Origin: Eurosta solidaginis | Taxonomy: Eukaryota; Arthropoda; Insecta; Diptera; Tephritidae | Direction: 5' to 3' | DNA: 64,000 nucleotides | Assembly (NCBI RefSeq): GCF_040869045.1 | Contig: NC_090319.1 | Location: 235,779,832 to 235,843,831, forward strand | In this document: positions 21,642-34,260 of the stretch, in pieces | How the letters are laid out: each line of letters starts with the position of its first letter | How positions within the stretch are numbered: the first letter of the stretch is position 1 | Position numbers and translations under genes: made by a program | The notes under the pieces: generated by a model | What the model saw: the letters and a program-made list of their open reading frames with translations, nothing else | What the model was told of the DNA's origin: nothing | Databases searched by the model: none

Positions 21642-22859
21642 CGTAAATATGTGAATACATTAACACGCACGTATGTAGTTGCCACACTTGATTGTTTCGA
21701 ACAAAACTTGTAGCATAAATGTTTGACGTAACATTTTAAAAAGAGAACTTGTAAGTTATAGAAAAGTAAAGAATCAAATCGCAGGAAGGAAATTCACCAC
21801 TGGAATAACTTTACATGTAATTCGGCAAGTTTAATTTTCGTAACACTTTAAGTTGAAACGATTCCAAAACAACTCAAACTTTTATTTCGTCGGAAACATC
21901 ATTCGCGTGAGTGAAAATTCATAAAAACTTGAACCAAATGTTACTAACTTTGGAAAAATCCTGTTCGTTCAAGCAAAAGCTTTGCATTTCGCTTGGACGA
22001 GAAGTTGCAAAATTGTACCCGATAGATAGGTGTCCCGGTATCTCATAATTTTTTGAACAGTAAATTCAAAAAAGGGTTTTTTCGTTTTGTATTTATAACT
22101 GAAAAACTAGTTTTTTGTTGTTTTCCCATTTTGTGTGTTTTTTTTGATTTGAAGGTTTTCTTATTTTGGTGTTTTTTTTTTTTTTAAAGTGGCACCATCA
22201 TCATAAGTACAAAGTAGAGAGCGCATTGAGCGTAAAATTCTCTTTGAAATTTGCTCATGCATTGAAAGTTGATCGCCGTTGAAATGACCTGTAAGATCAG
22301 TTGTGTTAACAGAAAAATCAGTTAGATTGATAAGGAATCTGTCAATTTTACAAAATATTGTTAACTTAAGAGCGACAATTTCTCTTCTGTTGAAATGACT
22401 AAACTAATTTCTTCGCTTGACAAAGAACTCAGTCGAATTAACCATAATTCGATCAATTTCACCGAATCTCGGTTAAGTCAAGAACAACAGACCCGATTTG
22501 TTGATTTTACTAACACCATTTCTTTCAGTGTACAAACAGAAAACATTCGACGGTAGAATAATAAACGAACAGATAAACACAATTTCTGACACAATATTCG
22601 AGCCTTTAAAACTTGTTTACAAGAAACAAAGTAATCACACAGGTACAACAGACAAACACAAAACTACAAATAAATACAGAACAATTAACGCACCAAAAAA
22701 ATAAACCCACAAAGAAAGTCAATCGATTAAAATTAAGGATTTTTACCTGCCCCAGTCAGCCACACAAATCGATCAATAAAAACTACCCTCGGTTCTGAAT
22801 GAACACACAGCACATACACATAACTAAATATACACAAGCATCAATTTTGACAATACTTG
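21642..22859. other. Unassigned AT-rich 1.2 kb
   Basis: No gene is recognised. The stretch contains poly-T runs (for example 22,174-22,185) and short chance ORFs. The last 350 bp, rich in ACAAA and CACA, lead into the Penelope terminal region and may be part of it. Confidence 0.3.
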
Positions 22860-23190
22860 CGCATGTACCTACGAACTATAAATACAGGACAAACGAAAAC
22901 AACAGATCAGAACGAAAATCGCCACTGACGATGGCACAACGCCGAAACCGGTTTGTCTCAAAACCAAATTTGACAAGGGATGACGGAAAATCATTCCAAT
23001 ATACCTCATTTATCCACCCTGTCGGAAAATCAACAAAACAAAATAAGTTCAATAGATTGCTTACCACAAGTGCGCAGAAATTTCTTCATCTTTCTCTTCT
23101 CCCTGGAAGCTACCAAAACAATAAAGCTAAATTTATAAAAATAAAAACCGTCCGTAAAGTAGATAGTGAAGAAAATTTCGATGCCTAAAA
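22860..23190 (+). mobile_element. Penelope-like element terminal region (pLTR-like)
   Basis: Contains a TATAAATA box at 22,877-22,884. About 40 bp downstream is the hammerhead-like core ending in CCGAAACCGGTTTGTC, a sequence block characteristic of the terminal repeats of Penelope-like elements. A Lys-rich frame covers the region but shows no RT motif. The element is cut at about 23,216 by repeat family B. Confidence 0.6.
22925..22947 (+). ncRNA. Candidate hammerhead ribozyme core in PLE terminal region
   Basis: CTGACGA (22,925-22,931) fits CUGANGA. It is followed by T, stem GGC, loop ACAAC, stem GCC, and GAAA (22,944-22,947). This is the minimal hammerhead arrangement reported for Penelope-like elements, including the extra U also seen in the copy at 4141-4175. 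Stems I and III need folding to confirm. Confidence 0.55.
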
Positions 23191-23216
23191 ATCGATTCTA
23201 CATTTCTAAAAAAAAC

Positions 23217-24473
23217 AAGTAAGGGCGGGACTGTCTGACTGACTGTCGAAGACTTCACACCTTTCATGAATGGGGCTGAACAATAATCTTATTCCGTTCG
23301 TAATCTCCAAATAATCGGATGCATAAGATAAGAAATATATAGTGAACAGATGTACATACCTAAACGATTTTTAAGATAAATATAAAATAAAAAATGGCAA
23401 AAAACCCCCTTATCTGAACGATCGGTTGTATGTGATATATATTATATATAGCTCCGATCGAAATGATTTTTACAGGAAATCTTCTATGATATATTAGAAT
23501 ATATATCACCAAGTTTCACGTTTTTATATTAGAAACTAAGGGAGAAATGTCCAACAAGCTTTCTATCTGAACGATCGGTTGTATGGGATAGGTATATACT
23601 ATATACATATAGCTCCGATTAAAGTGATTTTTTCAGGAAATCTTCTATGATATATTAGAATAAATATCACCAAGTTTAACATTTTTATATTGAAATTAAA
23701 GGAGAAATTGCTAAAAATCTTTCTATCTGAACGATCGGTTGTATGGGATATATATTATATATAGCTCCTATCGAAATGATTTTGTCATGAAATCTTCTAT
23801 GATATATAAGAATAAATATCACCAAGTTTAACGTTTTTATATTGGAAATTAAGGGAGAAATTGCAAAAATATTTCTATCTGAATGATCGGTTGTATGGAT
23901 ATACACTATATATGGCTCCGATCAAAGTGATTTTTTCAGAAAATCTTTTATGATATATTAAAATATACATCACCGAGTTTCACGTTTATACTTTCTAAAT
24001 TAAGGGAGAAATGGCCTTTATCTTTCCATTTGAACGATCGGTTGTATGGGATATAACTATATATAGCTCCGATCAAAGTGATTTTTCAGGATATTTTCTA
24101 TGATATATTAGAATATATATCATCGAGCTTCATGTTTATACTTTCTAAATTGCGGCAGGAATGACCAAAATCGCCTTATCTGAATGATCGGTTGTATGTG
24201 AGATATATGTTATAGTGGTCCGATCCTACCGGACCCGACAAATGTCTAACATAATACAAAAATATATCCTTGTTCCAAATTTCATTGAGATATCTCAAAA
24301 TTTGAGGAACTAGTTTGCATTCAAACAGACAGACGGACGGACATGTCTATATCAAATCAGTTCGTCGCACTGATCAATTCGGTATACTTAATGGTGAGTC
24401 TATTTTCTATATTTCCCAACGTTAAAAGCATCGGACCAATATACCATTTCATGCTCATGAAAGGTATAAAAAG
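23217..24473 (+). repeat. Repeat family B element with six tandem monomers
   Basis: Starts AAGTAAGGGCGG and ends AGGTATAAAAAG, termini resembling those of family A. The interior holds six monomers of about 153 bp, each beginning near ATCTGAACGATCGGTTGTATG (about 23,412, 23,565, 23,725, 23,878, 24,026 and 24,178). A GACGGACGGACATG block follows at about 24,330-24,345. No protein is encoded. It is probably a non-autonomous element whose central minisatellite expanded. Confidence 0.75.
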
Positions 24474-25041
24474 ATCAATTAAATCGATTAAGAATCCAGC
24501 TCTAGTTCGGGCAATACTTACCGTCAATCCAATTTCTGTCTGTCCTTTCATACCTACACATACTTACCCGGAATCACCTTAATCTATAAAACCAAATATT
24601 AAGAGATATCTGCTCATATGCATTGAATGTAAAAGTAATTTGCGTTAATAAATGTAAACTTAATTTTCGTTAACAAACCAATTTTTGACAGCAGAAAGTA
24701 GGTACATACATTAATGTTAGGATTAGGCCTAATTTAATGCTAGCTACCTTTTTACATACATATTCATACATACATGTTAAGATTTAAGACTGTGTTACAA
24801 ACGTACATGTATAGACATCTTTGGTTCACCCAAGTGTTCCCACTTAATCTTCTCAACATTATTGTTTTCATTCTATGCACTCTCTTCTGTATATTTAATT
24901 CATAAAAATTTTCATGGCCAAGGTCATATTTAACAATTTGCAAAAAGAGATGTGATATCATTATTTGTCTTTAAGTAATTCCTCTCGAACTCTGCGAGCG
25001 TATACACCCTTTCACATATACATTTAATTTTATGTATATTA
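24474..25041. other. Unassigned 570 bp
   Basis: AT-rich sequence with many TACATA runs between repeat family B and a Helitron-like element. I see no gene or diagnostic motif. Confidence 0.3.
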
Positions 25042-26104
25042 CTAGCAGACCCGTTAGACGTTGTTCTGCCCTAAATTTGGTCTATCTACATAAATTTTAA
25101 AAAGCTTTTTCCGTCTAACTCTGCTCCCGCCCTCACTTTTTCTTAATCCTTTTATTCACTCCTCCCTCCGTCTTTCGCTTCATCTTTCTCTATCTTCGTC
25201 TCACTCTATCTCTCAGTCTCCTTCCATCTTTTCTCTTTTCTCAAGTTTTCCCATTCTTCTTCATCCCTTGTTGCCAGGCAAATCGAATAGGACGTATGTA
25301 AATAGTTATGTGGGTATTATTAATTCATGTCTTTATTTCGGCTTCGCATGCATATTTCTCACTTTTGCCAGGTTGATGCGACTAAGTCGAATATCACAAT
25401 GAAAATTACTTTAAAGCTCTCAGCAACAGCTTCCATTTGATATCCCTATTACACACACATTCTATGGGTATCCGGGTTCAGGTTTTGGCCTATATCTTTA
25501 GACCCTAGTCACCCAGCGGTATAAAAATTACTCTGTACTAAACTACTCATAAACAGCTTTCATTTGTTATCCATATTGCATAAACACTTTCTAGGGGTAC
25601 CCGGGTCCACGTTTTTGCCTATATCTCGAGACCCTTCACAAATAGGTATGAAAACTACCCTGTACTAAAGCACACATCAACAGCTTTCATTTGTTATCCA
25701 TATTGTATAAACACTTTCTAGGGGTACCCGCGTCCACGTTTTCGCTTATATCTCGAGACCCTTAGTTACTCGCGGGTACGAAAAATACCCCGTATCAAAG
25801 TACTCATAAACAACTTCCGTTTGATACCCTTATTGTACAAACATATCCCAGGATTACCCAGATCCACGTTTTGATCTCAAGACCCTAACCAGAACGGTAT
25901 AAAAATTATTCTATATCTGTCCCCTGGTTCTAAGCTACCCCTCCACCAATTTTCAGCCAAATAGGTTCATCCGTTCCTTCCTCTTCAATCACTCTTTATC
26001 TATTAAAAAAAGCGCATCAAAATCCGTTGCGTATTTTTAAAGGTTTAAGCAATCAAAGGTACATAGGGACAGAAAAAGCGACTTCGTTTTATACTATGTA
26101 GTGA
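25042..26104 (-). mobile_element. Non-autonomous Helitron-like element, minus orientation
   Basis: On the minus strand it begins TCACTACATAGTATAAAACG preceded by A, and ends GGGTCTGCTAG followed by T. This is the 5'-TC ... CTAG-3' structure inserted between A and T, without target duplication, that defines Helitrons. The interior has tandem units of about 125 bp, recognisable by TATCTCGAGACCC and the following GGTA..AAAATTAC block (25,490-25,880). No helicase is encoded. A related copy lies inverted at 29,045-29,874. Confidence 0.7.
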
Positions 26105-27262
26105 TGAACATCCATACATACCTATAAACCTACGCCCGAAGTTAAATAACGCAGCGAATGCTATATATGTACGTATGTATGTGTCGCATCATCCTCACTC
26201 AAAAGCAATTAGCGCGAACAGTTCACAGCGAACAACCATACAACCACATTTTTTGGTAAAAATGTTACTTTTGTTTAAACAATTTGGCTAATATAAGAAA
26301 GGAATCAAGTATTTTTTCGATGCAGATCGAAGGCAAGTATTTCAAGGTTTTACCGAAAAGTAGAATTTTTTAAATCCATCCATCCGTTTATGAGTTATAG
26401 CTGTGTAAACAAAAATTTTATGATTTTTTGCTACATTTTGGCAATTTGCCACGCCCCTATAATATATATCTTTAAATTATATTAACTGTAACATCTTACG
26501 TAGCTAAGCTTTGAAATGCAAGAAACCGTTTTAAAATCGGAGCATTCTGTGTGAATTAATGTGCATACATGGCATTTAGCGACTTTATTTTATAAGATTT
26601 ATAGATACTGTTTCGTAAAAATTACTAGAGCTACTTTGCGAATCAAGACCTTTTGGTTTCGTAGAAAGCTTATTTTTTGGTCATCATACTTGATAACGAA
26701 AAACTAGTAAGTGCAGTTATGGAAAAGTTAGGCTTTATCATAATAATTAATTTGCCGTAAAAGTTTATCGTAACTTAGCAACGACGACGATCATGGAAGG
26801 CCTTCTACGTACCATCGATAATCAATGTAAGTACTTTTTACTATTATTATGTATCGCATTTAAATTTTCCATAACCTTAAAATTAAATATATATATGGGT
26901 GACGTAAAAGTGGAATGTAGTAAAATGTCTTAAGACGTAACTTGTCATTCTTTTTTTTTTACCCGTGATTCTAAAAAATGTATGTTTAGTTTCAAAACCT
27001 CAGTTTGTATTGTTAATACAATGAATATATATCCTTAGAGTTCCATTTGTTTAATTAAAGAGGTAATTCAAATTTATTTTCTTTAATTCCGAGTACTATT
27101 CACAGTACTTTTCTTATATATGACCAGTAGTATTCATATTTAAAGATCGTTAACAAAATTGTTTGCATTTTTTTATTCAATATAGATTACATTATCTTGA
27201 TAACTTTTTTATTGGACGCTACTCTATAGGAATTTTTGCTGAGCGTGCACACCTCTTGTCTT
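26105..27262. other. Unassigned 1.16 kb
   Basis: AT-rich DNA with no ORF above background and no termini I can assign. It includes TACGTATGTATG runs near 26,165 and a GCCACGCCCCTATAAT block near 26,448 reminiscent of the repeat families nearby. Confidence 0.3.
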
Positions 27263-28300
27263 TCTATATATTGTGACGAATATTAGTGACACTAAGTGAT
27301 ACTAACGTCACTAGTCTGATGTTAAGTAAATGAAGCCACAACAACAATAAAGCAGGCAGTCACTTGTATCTACACAAACGAATCAATCATTATGTCTACA
27401 CATATGTACGTACACGCAGCGGAGAGAGAGGCAAAAACACATGCATATATATTATCTGAGATGCTCCCAAAAGTAGGCAATTATCTGCACGCGCATATGA
27501 CAAGCTATAACGTGCATCTGTAGTTATGTTATACCTGGTAATTTTATAGCTTGTAGCAAATTCTAGAAATATGTCAATGAGGATTCCAAAAAGTATAAAA
27601 GCAGCAGTAGCTGAGGCTCAACGAATCAGTTTGATTTAAGCACGCTATCTGTCGAGTAGTAGAAGTGTTATTGTGAAGTACTTTATTACAGACCATTTTG
27701 CATTATTGAATAGTGGAGTTATTTATTCACCAGTTTGGTGATTGGAACGCTAGTAGAAGGTTGCAATAAAGCGGAATTTGCCTAAATTCGTTACAATATA
27801 TAAAAATCAAATTTTGTGTGTATGTTTGCTATGGAAACGTATTTCCCACACTTCAATCATCACCAAATTTTGGTTATAGGTTCCTTCGATCAACTGGAAG
27901 GTTTTAGGCTAAAAATAATTTCGATATATAAAAGGGGCGTGGCACCTCCCATACAAATGGAATTTTTGGTACTGCATAACTTTGAAGGTATACATTCCAG
28001 AACATTAAAATTCAGTAAGGAGTTATATGACGTCAATCCCTAACACCACCAAGAAAATGTGGAATTGGGAAAAAGGGGGCGTGGCACCGCCCATACAAAT
28101 GGAATATATTATACTGCATATCTCTGGATGTAGTAGTGGTAGTATAATGAAAATTTGTAAGGAGCTATATGACGTTAAATCCAAACCCTCCAGTAAAATG
28201 TGGAATGGGGAAAACCGGGACGTGGTACCTTCCCTACAAATAGAATTTTTCAGAGGTATGGCTGCCGTAAAAACTTAAGTTATTTTAACACCTAAAGTTT
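27263..28300 (+). mobile_element. Helitron-like 5' end with tandem units, split by a solo LTR
   Basis: TCTATATAT at 27,263 continues, after the solo LTR, as ATATATAAAAATCAAATTTTGTGTG. Removing the LTR and one ATAT restores a typical Helitron 5' start (TC followed by TATATAAAA). Downstream are three units of about 142 bp, each with GGG(C/A)CGTGG and ACAAATGGAAT or a variant (27,934, 28,078 and 28,218). The 3' end is not certain; the CTAG terminus at 32,201-32,204 could belong to the same family. Confidence 0.5.
27272..27795 (+). repeat. Solo LTR, copy 1 (Gypsy-like)
   Basis: A 524 bp sequence starting TGTGACGAATATTAG and ending AAATTCGTTACA, flanked on both sides by ATAT (27,268-27,271 and 27,796-27,799). 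Inverted termini (TGT-ACGAA/TTCGT-ACA) and a 4 bp target duplication indicate an LTR retrotransposon LTR. A TATAAAAGC promoter-like block lies near 27,593. No internal retroviral sequence adjoins either side, so it is a solo LTR left by recombination. The second family member is at 56,839-57,314. Confidence 0.85.
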
Positions 28301-29044
28301 GACTGCATTGTTGAGTTTGTCTGTTATGCTTTTTGGACGTTTAGTAATCTGCCGCAGTTAAAAAATTTTTTTAGTTTCTGAAACTAAAAAAATTTGTTTC
28401 CCATACTTCAATCATCACCAAATTTTGTCTGTAGGTTCCTTCGATCAAGACGAAAGTTTTTCATATTTCATATTTCAGCATGATGTAATAAAGACAAGGT
28501 GGTATATGTAGTGACAGCTCATTTTGAAAACTCCCATACAATACGAATGATAAGAGAAAGGGGAAGAACAGAAGAGACCGTTTTGTGAAATAGTATTAAA
28601 TATGTTACTTTTTTGTATCAAAGCACTAAGTGCATTTTTTTACATTTTTCATTAAAATATTAATACAAGTTTATGACAGGCTGTTCGAATATACTTCACG
28701 TTTGCCATACTACACATGAATTCAAGAATATTAGGTACAATAAGCATTTGAAGAAATGATAGAGACGGCCTTGCATGTTTCATGCAAACTCCAAACTGCA
28801 TCTGATAGGGCTGCTAAGTTCTCGCTCAGACACTTTTTATAGCAAAACCAGAGATGCGTCGCTTAGTTTGTGTTCCGAAGGGCAAAACCTATATACATAA
28901 AAAGAAAGGCTAAAATGTGTGTTAGTTGGTCGCCGGTGTTTGAAGAGATGCGTCGGTCGATTTTGTTCAAAATTTCACATAAGTTGCGTATACCTCACGC
29001 GGTGGTTATGACATAGGTTTGGTCGCGATTGACGCACAAATGCT
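28301..29044. other. Unassigned 740 bp between Helitron-like segments
   Basis: Contains a repeated block (CCCATACTTCAATCATCACCAA near 28,398, also at 27,846) showing it is related to the preceding Helitron-like element. No ORF is supported. Confidence 0.4.
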
Positions 29045-29874
29045 AGGGTCTTGAGATCAAAACATGGACCTGGGTAATCCTGGGATGAGTTTGTATAATA
29101 TGGGTATCAAATGGAAGGTGTTTATGAGAACTTTGATACGGGGTATTTTTCGTACCCCTTGGTGACTAGGGTCTCGCGATATAAAATGAAAGCTGTTGAT
29201 GAGTGCTTTAGTAGAGGGTAATTTTCATACCCCTGGGTGACTCGGGTCTCGAGATATAAGCCAAAACGTGGACCCTGATACCCATAGAATGTGTGTGTAA
29301 TATGGATATGAAGTGAAAGCTGTTGCTGAGAGCTTCAAAGTAATTTTCATTGTGATATTCGATTTAGTCGCATCAACCTGGCAAAACTGATAAATATGCA
29401 TGCGAAGCCGAAATAAAGACATGAATTAATAATACCAACATACCTATTTACATACTTCCTATTCGATTTGCTTGAAATTTGGTATATAAATTTGCTTATA
29501 TTAGTATTTAGCATCCTTTTTTCCGGGAAGTAGACCAGAGACGGACTGGGACTAGGACTGGCACTGAGACTCGGAGTGGGACTGGGACTAGGAATGGGAC
29601 TGGAACAAAATTCATACCACCCTCTGGGACTGGCAATAAGGGATGAAGAAGAATGAGAAGAAGAGAGAGGAGAAAAGAGAGAAGCAGGAGACTGAGAAAG
29701 TGATAAAATGAGACGAAGATAGGGATAGATGAAGCGAAATGACGGAGAAAGGATTGAATAAAAGTATTAGGAAAAAGTGAAGAGGGGGAGGGCAGAGTTA
29801 GACGGAAAAAGCTTATTAAAATCTATGCAGATAGACCAAATTTAGGGTAGAACAACGTCTTCCGGGTCTGCTAG
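29045..29874 (+). mobile_element. Non-autonomous Helitron-like element, plus orientation, 5'-truncated
   Basis: Ends CGTCTTCCGGGTCTGCTAG followed by T at 29,875, matching the 3' end of the inverted copy at 25,042. It shares the tandem blocks containing GGGTCTTGAGAT, ATGGGTATCAAATG and GGGTCTCGAGATATAA. The TC-type 5' terminus is not present. An extra segment (29,540-29,640) rich in GGGACTGG repeats is not found in the other copy. The two copies form a 0.8 kb inverted pair about 3 kb apart. Confidence 0.65.
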
Positions 29875-31455
29875 TCAATTATAAGAAGAATAAACAGCGC
29901 ACTGTATGGAGCAACTTAATGAAAACCACACTCCTGCCCTAATACTGCCGTTTAATTTAAATACTAGAGTTAGATGGTCATAGAATAATCAGCTACTTTG
30001 CGGAAATAACTTTCGCTATCTCGGACGTTTAAAAGAGCAGCGAGAGCTCCTTTTCAAGATGACGTATGATTGTAGATGCAGTGGGGGAAGAAGGTTCCAT
30101 ACCGAGGCGCTGACGATGAAAATACCACTGTGGTCCTATAGTTTCCAATGCGTCTGATGGGAGGTAGGGCTGATAATTTTACGTGAGTAATGAAGTACCC
30201 GGGTACTCAGGTGTCGGGATCCAACTGCCCGGGTATTACTCGAGTACCAAAAAACTCAGACACCAGAGCATTACGAAAAATCTGTGATCATGGTGGTTTC
30301 GACAAATTGTTTGGGCATTTCTGAATAAAGATAACGGTATGTATTTGTAAACTAATCCGAGCATGAGTTATTACGGAGTACCAGAAAGTTGGGATAATAT
30401 CCGGCATTACCAAAATTACTCAGGCAGCCGGCTCCAATACGATCATTGCAGTTTGCCATGTCGAGCGGAGCATCGAATCGTTGGCGAACATCTCACTGCC
30501 CCATCTGAGATTCGCCCCGAAGCACAAAAACAATAACAACCCCTTATCTGCGGGGCTAAAGATTAAAGAATCTTGAACCTTAATAAAAAATGCACGCAAG
30601 TATGAAACTTTCTAAACGTCATCAGCATCAAATAACCTACGGGTAAACTGGCCATCAGTATAAAGATGTGTTTAAGGCTAAAACCAGGCAAGGTAATTTA
30701 GTCATAAACTATTTGAAGGTTTTCTGATGGGCCTTATTACAATGTGTAATCTAACACTATTGCTCGCAGACCGAGGTAGATAAGCTTCAATTTGGTGTCG
30801 GATCCGGGGGTACTTCTTTATCACATTAATCTACGCGCTTGCAATGCACATACAAGTACTACCTCTGCCACTAGGTACATAACACCACTTCTACTTGTAT
30901 ATAAAACCACACACTTTCCAACTTTAACGCGAGGGTTAACATAGGTGTACCTGGCCCAATAAAAATAAAACTTCTAAAACGAATCCCACCCAATGAATTG
31001 GCAATTCAATTTTGCAACCTCTGAGATATTGGCAAGGCGATAGTTTCGTCTTCCGACCATGTTGCGATAGGCTGAAGAAGAAGAACTTTCGGAAGATGCC
31101 TTAGAATGGCAAAAAGAGGAAAAAACACCTGGAAAGAAAAAGCAAATGACCCAATTTAGGAGAATCACTTTAATGTGTATTATAATTATTATTTCAAACA
31201 AAATACTTTCATTTTTATAAAAAAAAGTTGAAATTTCTATAATTTTGTTAGATAAACAAAATTATTTTATGAAAATTGTCACAACTTCGAATCATATAAA
31301 AGTCTACACAAAACATAATTAGAGAAAAAAGTGATGCCTGATGCATAATTTTCCAGGAAAATTTATTTGTGTGATTTTTAGTACGATTTTTCCTCTGAAT
31401 GAAAAAGTAGTTTCGAAAAGAGGCAAATTGAATTTCAGAGTGGATCACCTTGTAA
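29875..31455. other. Unassigned 1.6 kb
   Basis: No recognised gene. A 75-codon minus-strand frame (31,201-30,974) has a hydrophobic N-terminus and a Ser-rich stretch but no family signature. Around 30,195-30,260 a pair of CCCGGGTA(T/C)T(A/C) blocks with GAGTACC and its complement forms a dyad. Confidence 0.3.
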
Positions 31456-32060
31456 TTGCATCATGATATTTCAGAATTAAGGATTTTAATTTTAAATGCC
31501 TTTGTTTTTTGGCTATACGAACGAACTATCTTAGCTTTTAAAAATTATCATGTTAAAAAAATCAACACAGTTACAGATGAAGATAAAATTGAATTTCTAA
31601 ACTCCTTAGAACCAAAAGGAATGCCTGCGCATATATCAACTTTGAAAATTGGCTCACCAATCATGCTTCTTCGGAATTTAAACCCACAAAAATTGTGCAA
31701 TGGAACTAGACCTTGCGTTTAGAAATTAATACCGAATGTAATCGAAGCAACAATCATCAGCGGTAAAGGCAAAGGTGAAGATGTTGCTCGTACCACGGAT
31801 CCCAATGATTCCTTCAGATTTGCCATTCAATTTTAAGCGCTTACAGTTTCCTGTACGCCTTGCTTTTGCAAGTACAATCAACAAAGCACAAGGATAATCG
31901 TTTACTGTTGCAGACTTAAATTTAGAGGGTCCGTTCTTTCGCATGGCCAGCTATGTGTTGCTTGCTCTAGAGTTGGAACACCAGAAAGTTTCTTTATCTT
32001 TGCACCGAACGAATAAACCAAAACTATTGTGTACCAACATGCATTACAACAATAAGATAC
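31456..32060 (+). pseudogene. Helitron helicase C-terminal remnant
   Basis: The last part of a Helitron Rep/helicase protein (Pif1-like superfamily 1B). Blocks in order: ERTILAFKNYHV near 31,515-31,550, EFLNSLEPKGMP near 31,588-31,625, LKIGSPIMLLRNLNP and LCNGTR near 31,645-31,710, then after stops and frame changes FRFAIQF, a KAQ-type segment, and SHGQLCVACSRVGTPESF near 31,935-31,995. This order is diagnostic for the helicase end. At least three lesions are visible and the Rep domain is absent, so the gene is dead. Confidence 0.85.
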
Positions 32061-32204
32061 AAGAATAAAATGTTTTAACAGAAAATTTCACCAAATATGC
32101 GTACAAAATTCAATTCAATTTACAGAACATTAAATTAAATTATCAACGAAAAAAACGGAAAAAATAACGCAACATTCATTCGATCTCGGGCCGGGTAAAG
32201 CTAG
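32061..32204 (+). mobile_element. Helitron 3' end
   Basis: About 140 bp downstream of the helicase, the sequence CTCGGGCCGGGTAAAGCTAG ends at 32,204 and is followed by T. A GC-rich block just before a terminal CTAG is the standard Helitron 3' structure. It differs from the GGGTCTGCTAG ends of the other two copies, so at least two Helitron families are present. Confidence 0.7.
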
Positions 32205-33523
32205 TACATATATAAATCCAAACAACTGAGTTATTCTTAATTTCTTTGTACATATAAGTTATAACAGCAGTATCCAGTCGTTGACCCACTTACTCACGTT
32301 GCTGAGTATGTGACCGCGCTATGTTGCGTGTTGAAGTTTCGCTGACGCAGCACACGCGCAGAATAAGTGGAAGTTAATTGGGACAACGATTGGGGTAGTT
32401 GCAGAAATTGTCATTGAACAACATAATCTAGTTTTAGTTAAGTAAACTATTTTTTATACAATAATTGGTTAGCATAGCACAATTTCTTTAACACAAGAAC
32501 TTAGCTGCTAGGTAAAATACTTTCTTCGAGTTAGTTCAATTTGGATCGTGCAAGAGCACAGAATAAATTTTGTAACGTTAACATATTTCTCGTGTTTATT
32601 TTAATTCGGTGAACTGTGCCTTATGAAATTTTGTTGTTTTTTCTCTCTTTTTGGGTAAACTCAATATGAATTTCGATTCTATTTTCCTAAATTTCTCCGT
32701 TATGATACCGTCTTTATTTCGTTTGACTACGCTTGTTAAGGCTATTCGACTAAAACTTATGGAGAGGAGTACATAGAGCCTAATATACCTCGGAAAGGGA
32801 GAGAACGGGTACAAGGCAATACGAGATAATACCAAATAGCCAGTGATTGAGCATATTATTGAAAAATTCATATCTCGAAAACAACAACAACTGTTCACTC
32901 AATATATAAAAATTTAAACAAAAAAAAAGTAACGTTTTTTGAGAAATTAATTTTTGAAAAAATTCATAAATTTTTACTAAATACCAAACAAAATTTTTTG
33001 TTTAAACTATATGCTATTGTTTATAAATTTAAATAAAAGTAAATATAATAACGAACATTTCAAAGAATCAAAAAATCATGAGAATCGGTTAATTTTTGAC
33101 AAAGTTATTGACAGTTGAAAAAATAGGTGAATAAAATACAGACTGCATTTTATGGAATCCAATTGCAGATAAATCCGAAAAAAATTTATTTTGAGGCAAA
33201 AAAAAAAAATACACGTGTTTCATTATTTTGACCAAAGAACAACATATTAAACTTTCATCGAAATAAAAAATCATGTGGCCACAACCAAGCTATAGCGGAA
33301 CAAAAAAGTCTTTGTGTGTGTAAAGTAAACGTAGAGAAAGTGCTCTTGCACTAAAGAAATATATATACTCAAAGCAAAAAAAAATGTATATATGTGAGCT
33401 ATCAGTTCGCTGTTGGCAAATGCAAGAGCTTTTTGCTGGCAGAATGTCGCTTGTTTTTAAACGGTTTTATTTAGCTTGATTTGACAGGCTAGGCTGGTTG
33501 GTTGGCTTGCTGGTTGGCTGAAT
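32205..33523. other. Unassigned AT-rich 1.3 kb left of the Maverick element
   Basis: Very AT-rich, especially 32,900-33,400. A 100-codon minus-strand frame (32,898-32,596) shows no motif. The last 60 bp contain GGTTGGTTGGCTTGCTGGTTGGCTG just before the terminal repeat. Confidence 0.3.
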
Positions 33524-34260
33524 AGTATGTTTATGTATGTTCTGGATCAGATTTGGTATGGAAAACTCGGTGCATGTCTCACCCTAAAAACTCTTACTTT
33601 TGTTCCATGTCGGTCAGCAGTCTGGCCTTAGGAATGGGCCAGTTCATTATTTTCGGCACAGTCTGGGAAGAGTCTTGTGGTGTTAATGAGACCAGTTCTA
33701 TATTTATATTGACCTGAAAATTTTACCACCTCTCAAGTTCATTTAAAAATTTCTTTGCCTAAATTTAGGCGCATACGTTCTTGCGGTTTGTGTTCTGGCT
33801 GATCTTCCGGTTTGTGTTCTGGCTGATCTATAAGAAAAAGCTTAGAGCTTTTTACATGAAAAACTCGGAGCATAACTCACCCTAACTACCCATTCTACAT
33901 TCTTCTGGTTTGTGTTCTGGCTGATCTGTAAGAAAAATAGCTTAGAGCTTTTTTTTATTTTGTATAGAAACTCGGTGCATGCCTCACCCTAACAACTCAT
34001 TACTTTCGGCGCAGTCTGGGATGAGTCTGCTAGTAGGAATGAGCTCAGTTCTATATTTACCTTGACCTGAAATTTATGTCACCTCTCAAGATCATTCAAC
34101 AATTGCGTTGGCTAAATTTAGGCGCATAGGTTCATCAATGCAGGAGAGTATCGAGTTCAGATTTTTAAAGGGGGTCATATTTTTAAAAGATGGCTCCAAA
34201 TTTTAAAGGGGCTCAGATTCGTACAGAGCCCCACGACTTTGTCTTGGCGCTCCGACATAC
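33524..34260 (+). repeat. Left terminal inverted repeat of the Maverick element
   Basis: About 737 bp. The complement of its blocks (for example TTCTGGCTGATCT, AACTCGGAGCATAACTCACC, CCACGACTTTGTCTTGGCGC) recurs in order at 53,464-54,150. It contains internal sub-repeats: the unit GGTTTGTGTTCTGGCTGATCT with a following AGCTTAGAGCTTTTT occurs three times between 33,787 and 33,945. Another partial unit lies inside the element at 34,790-34,950. Confidence 0.9.

Noticed and set aside
23412..24240. CRISPR array
   Set aside because: Units are long, contiguous and diverged with no short conserved repeat/unique spacer structure, and the DNA is from an animal genome.
28938..29044. A host gene exon
   Set aside because: Moderate GC and a short open frame, but no splice-consistent neighbours or domain; it more likely belongs to the adjoining Helitron-like DNA.
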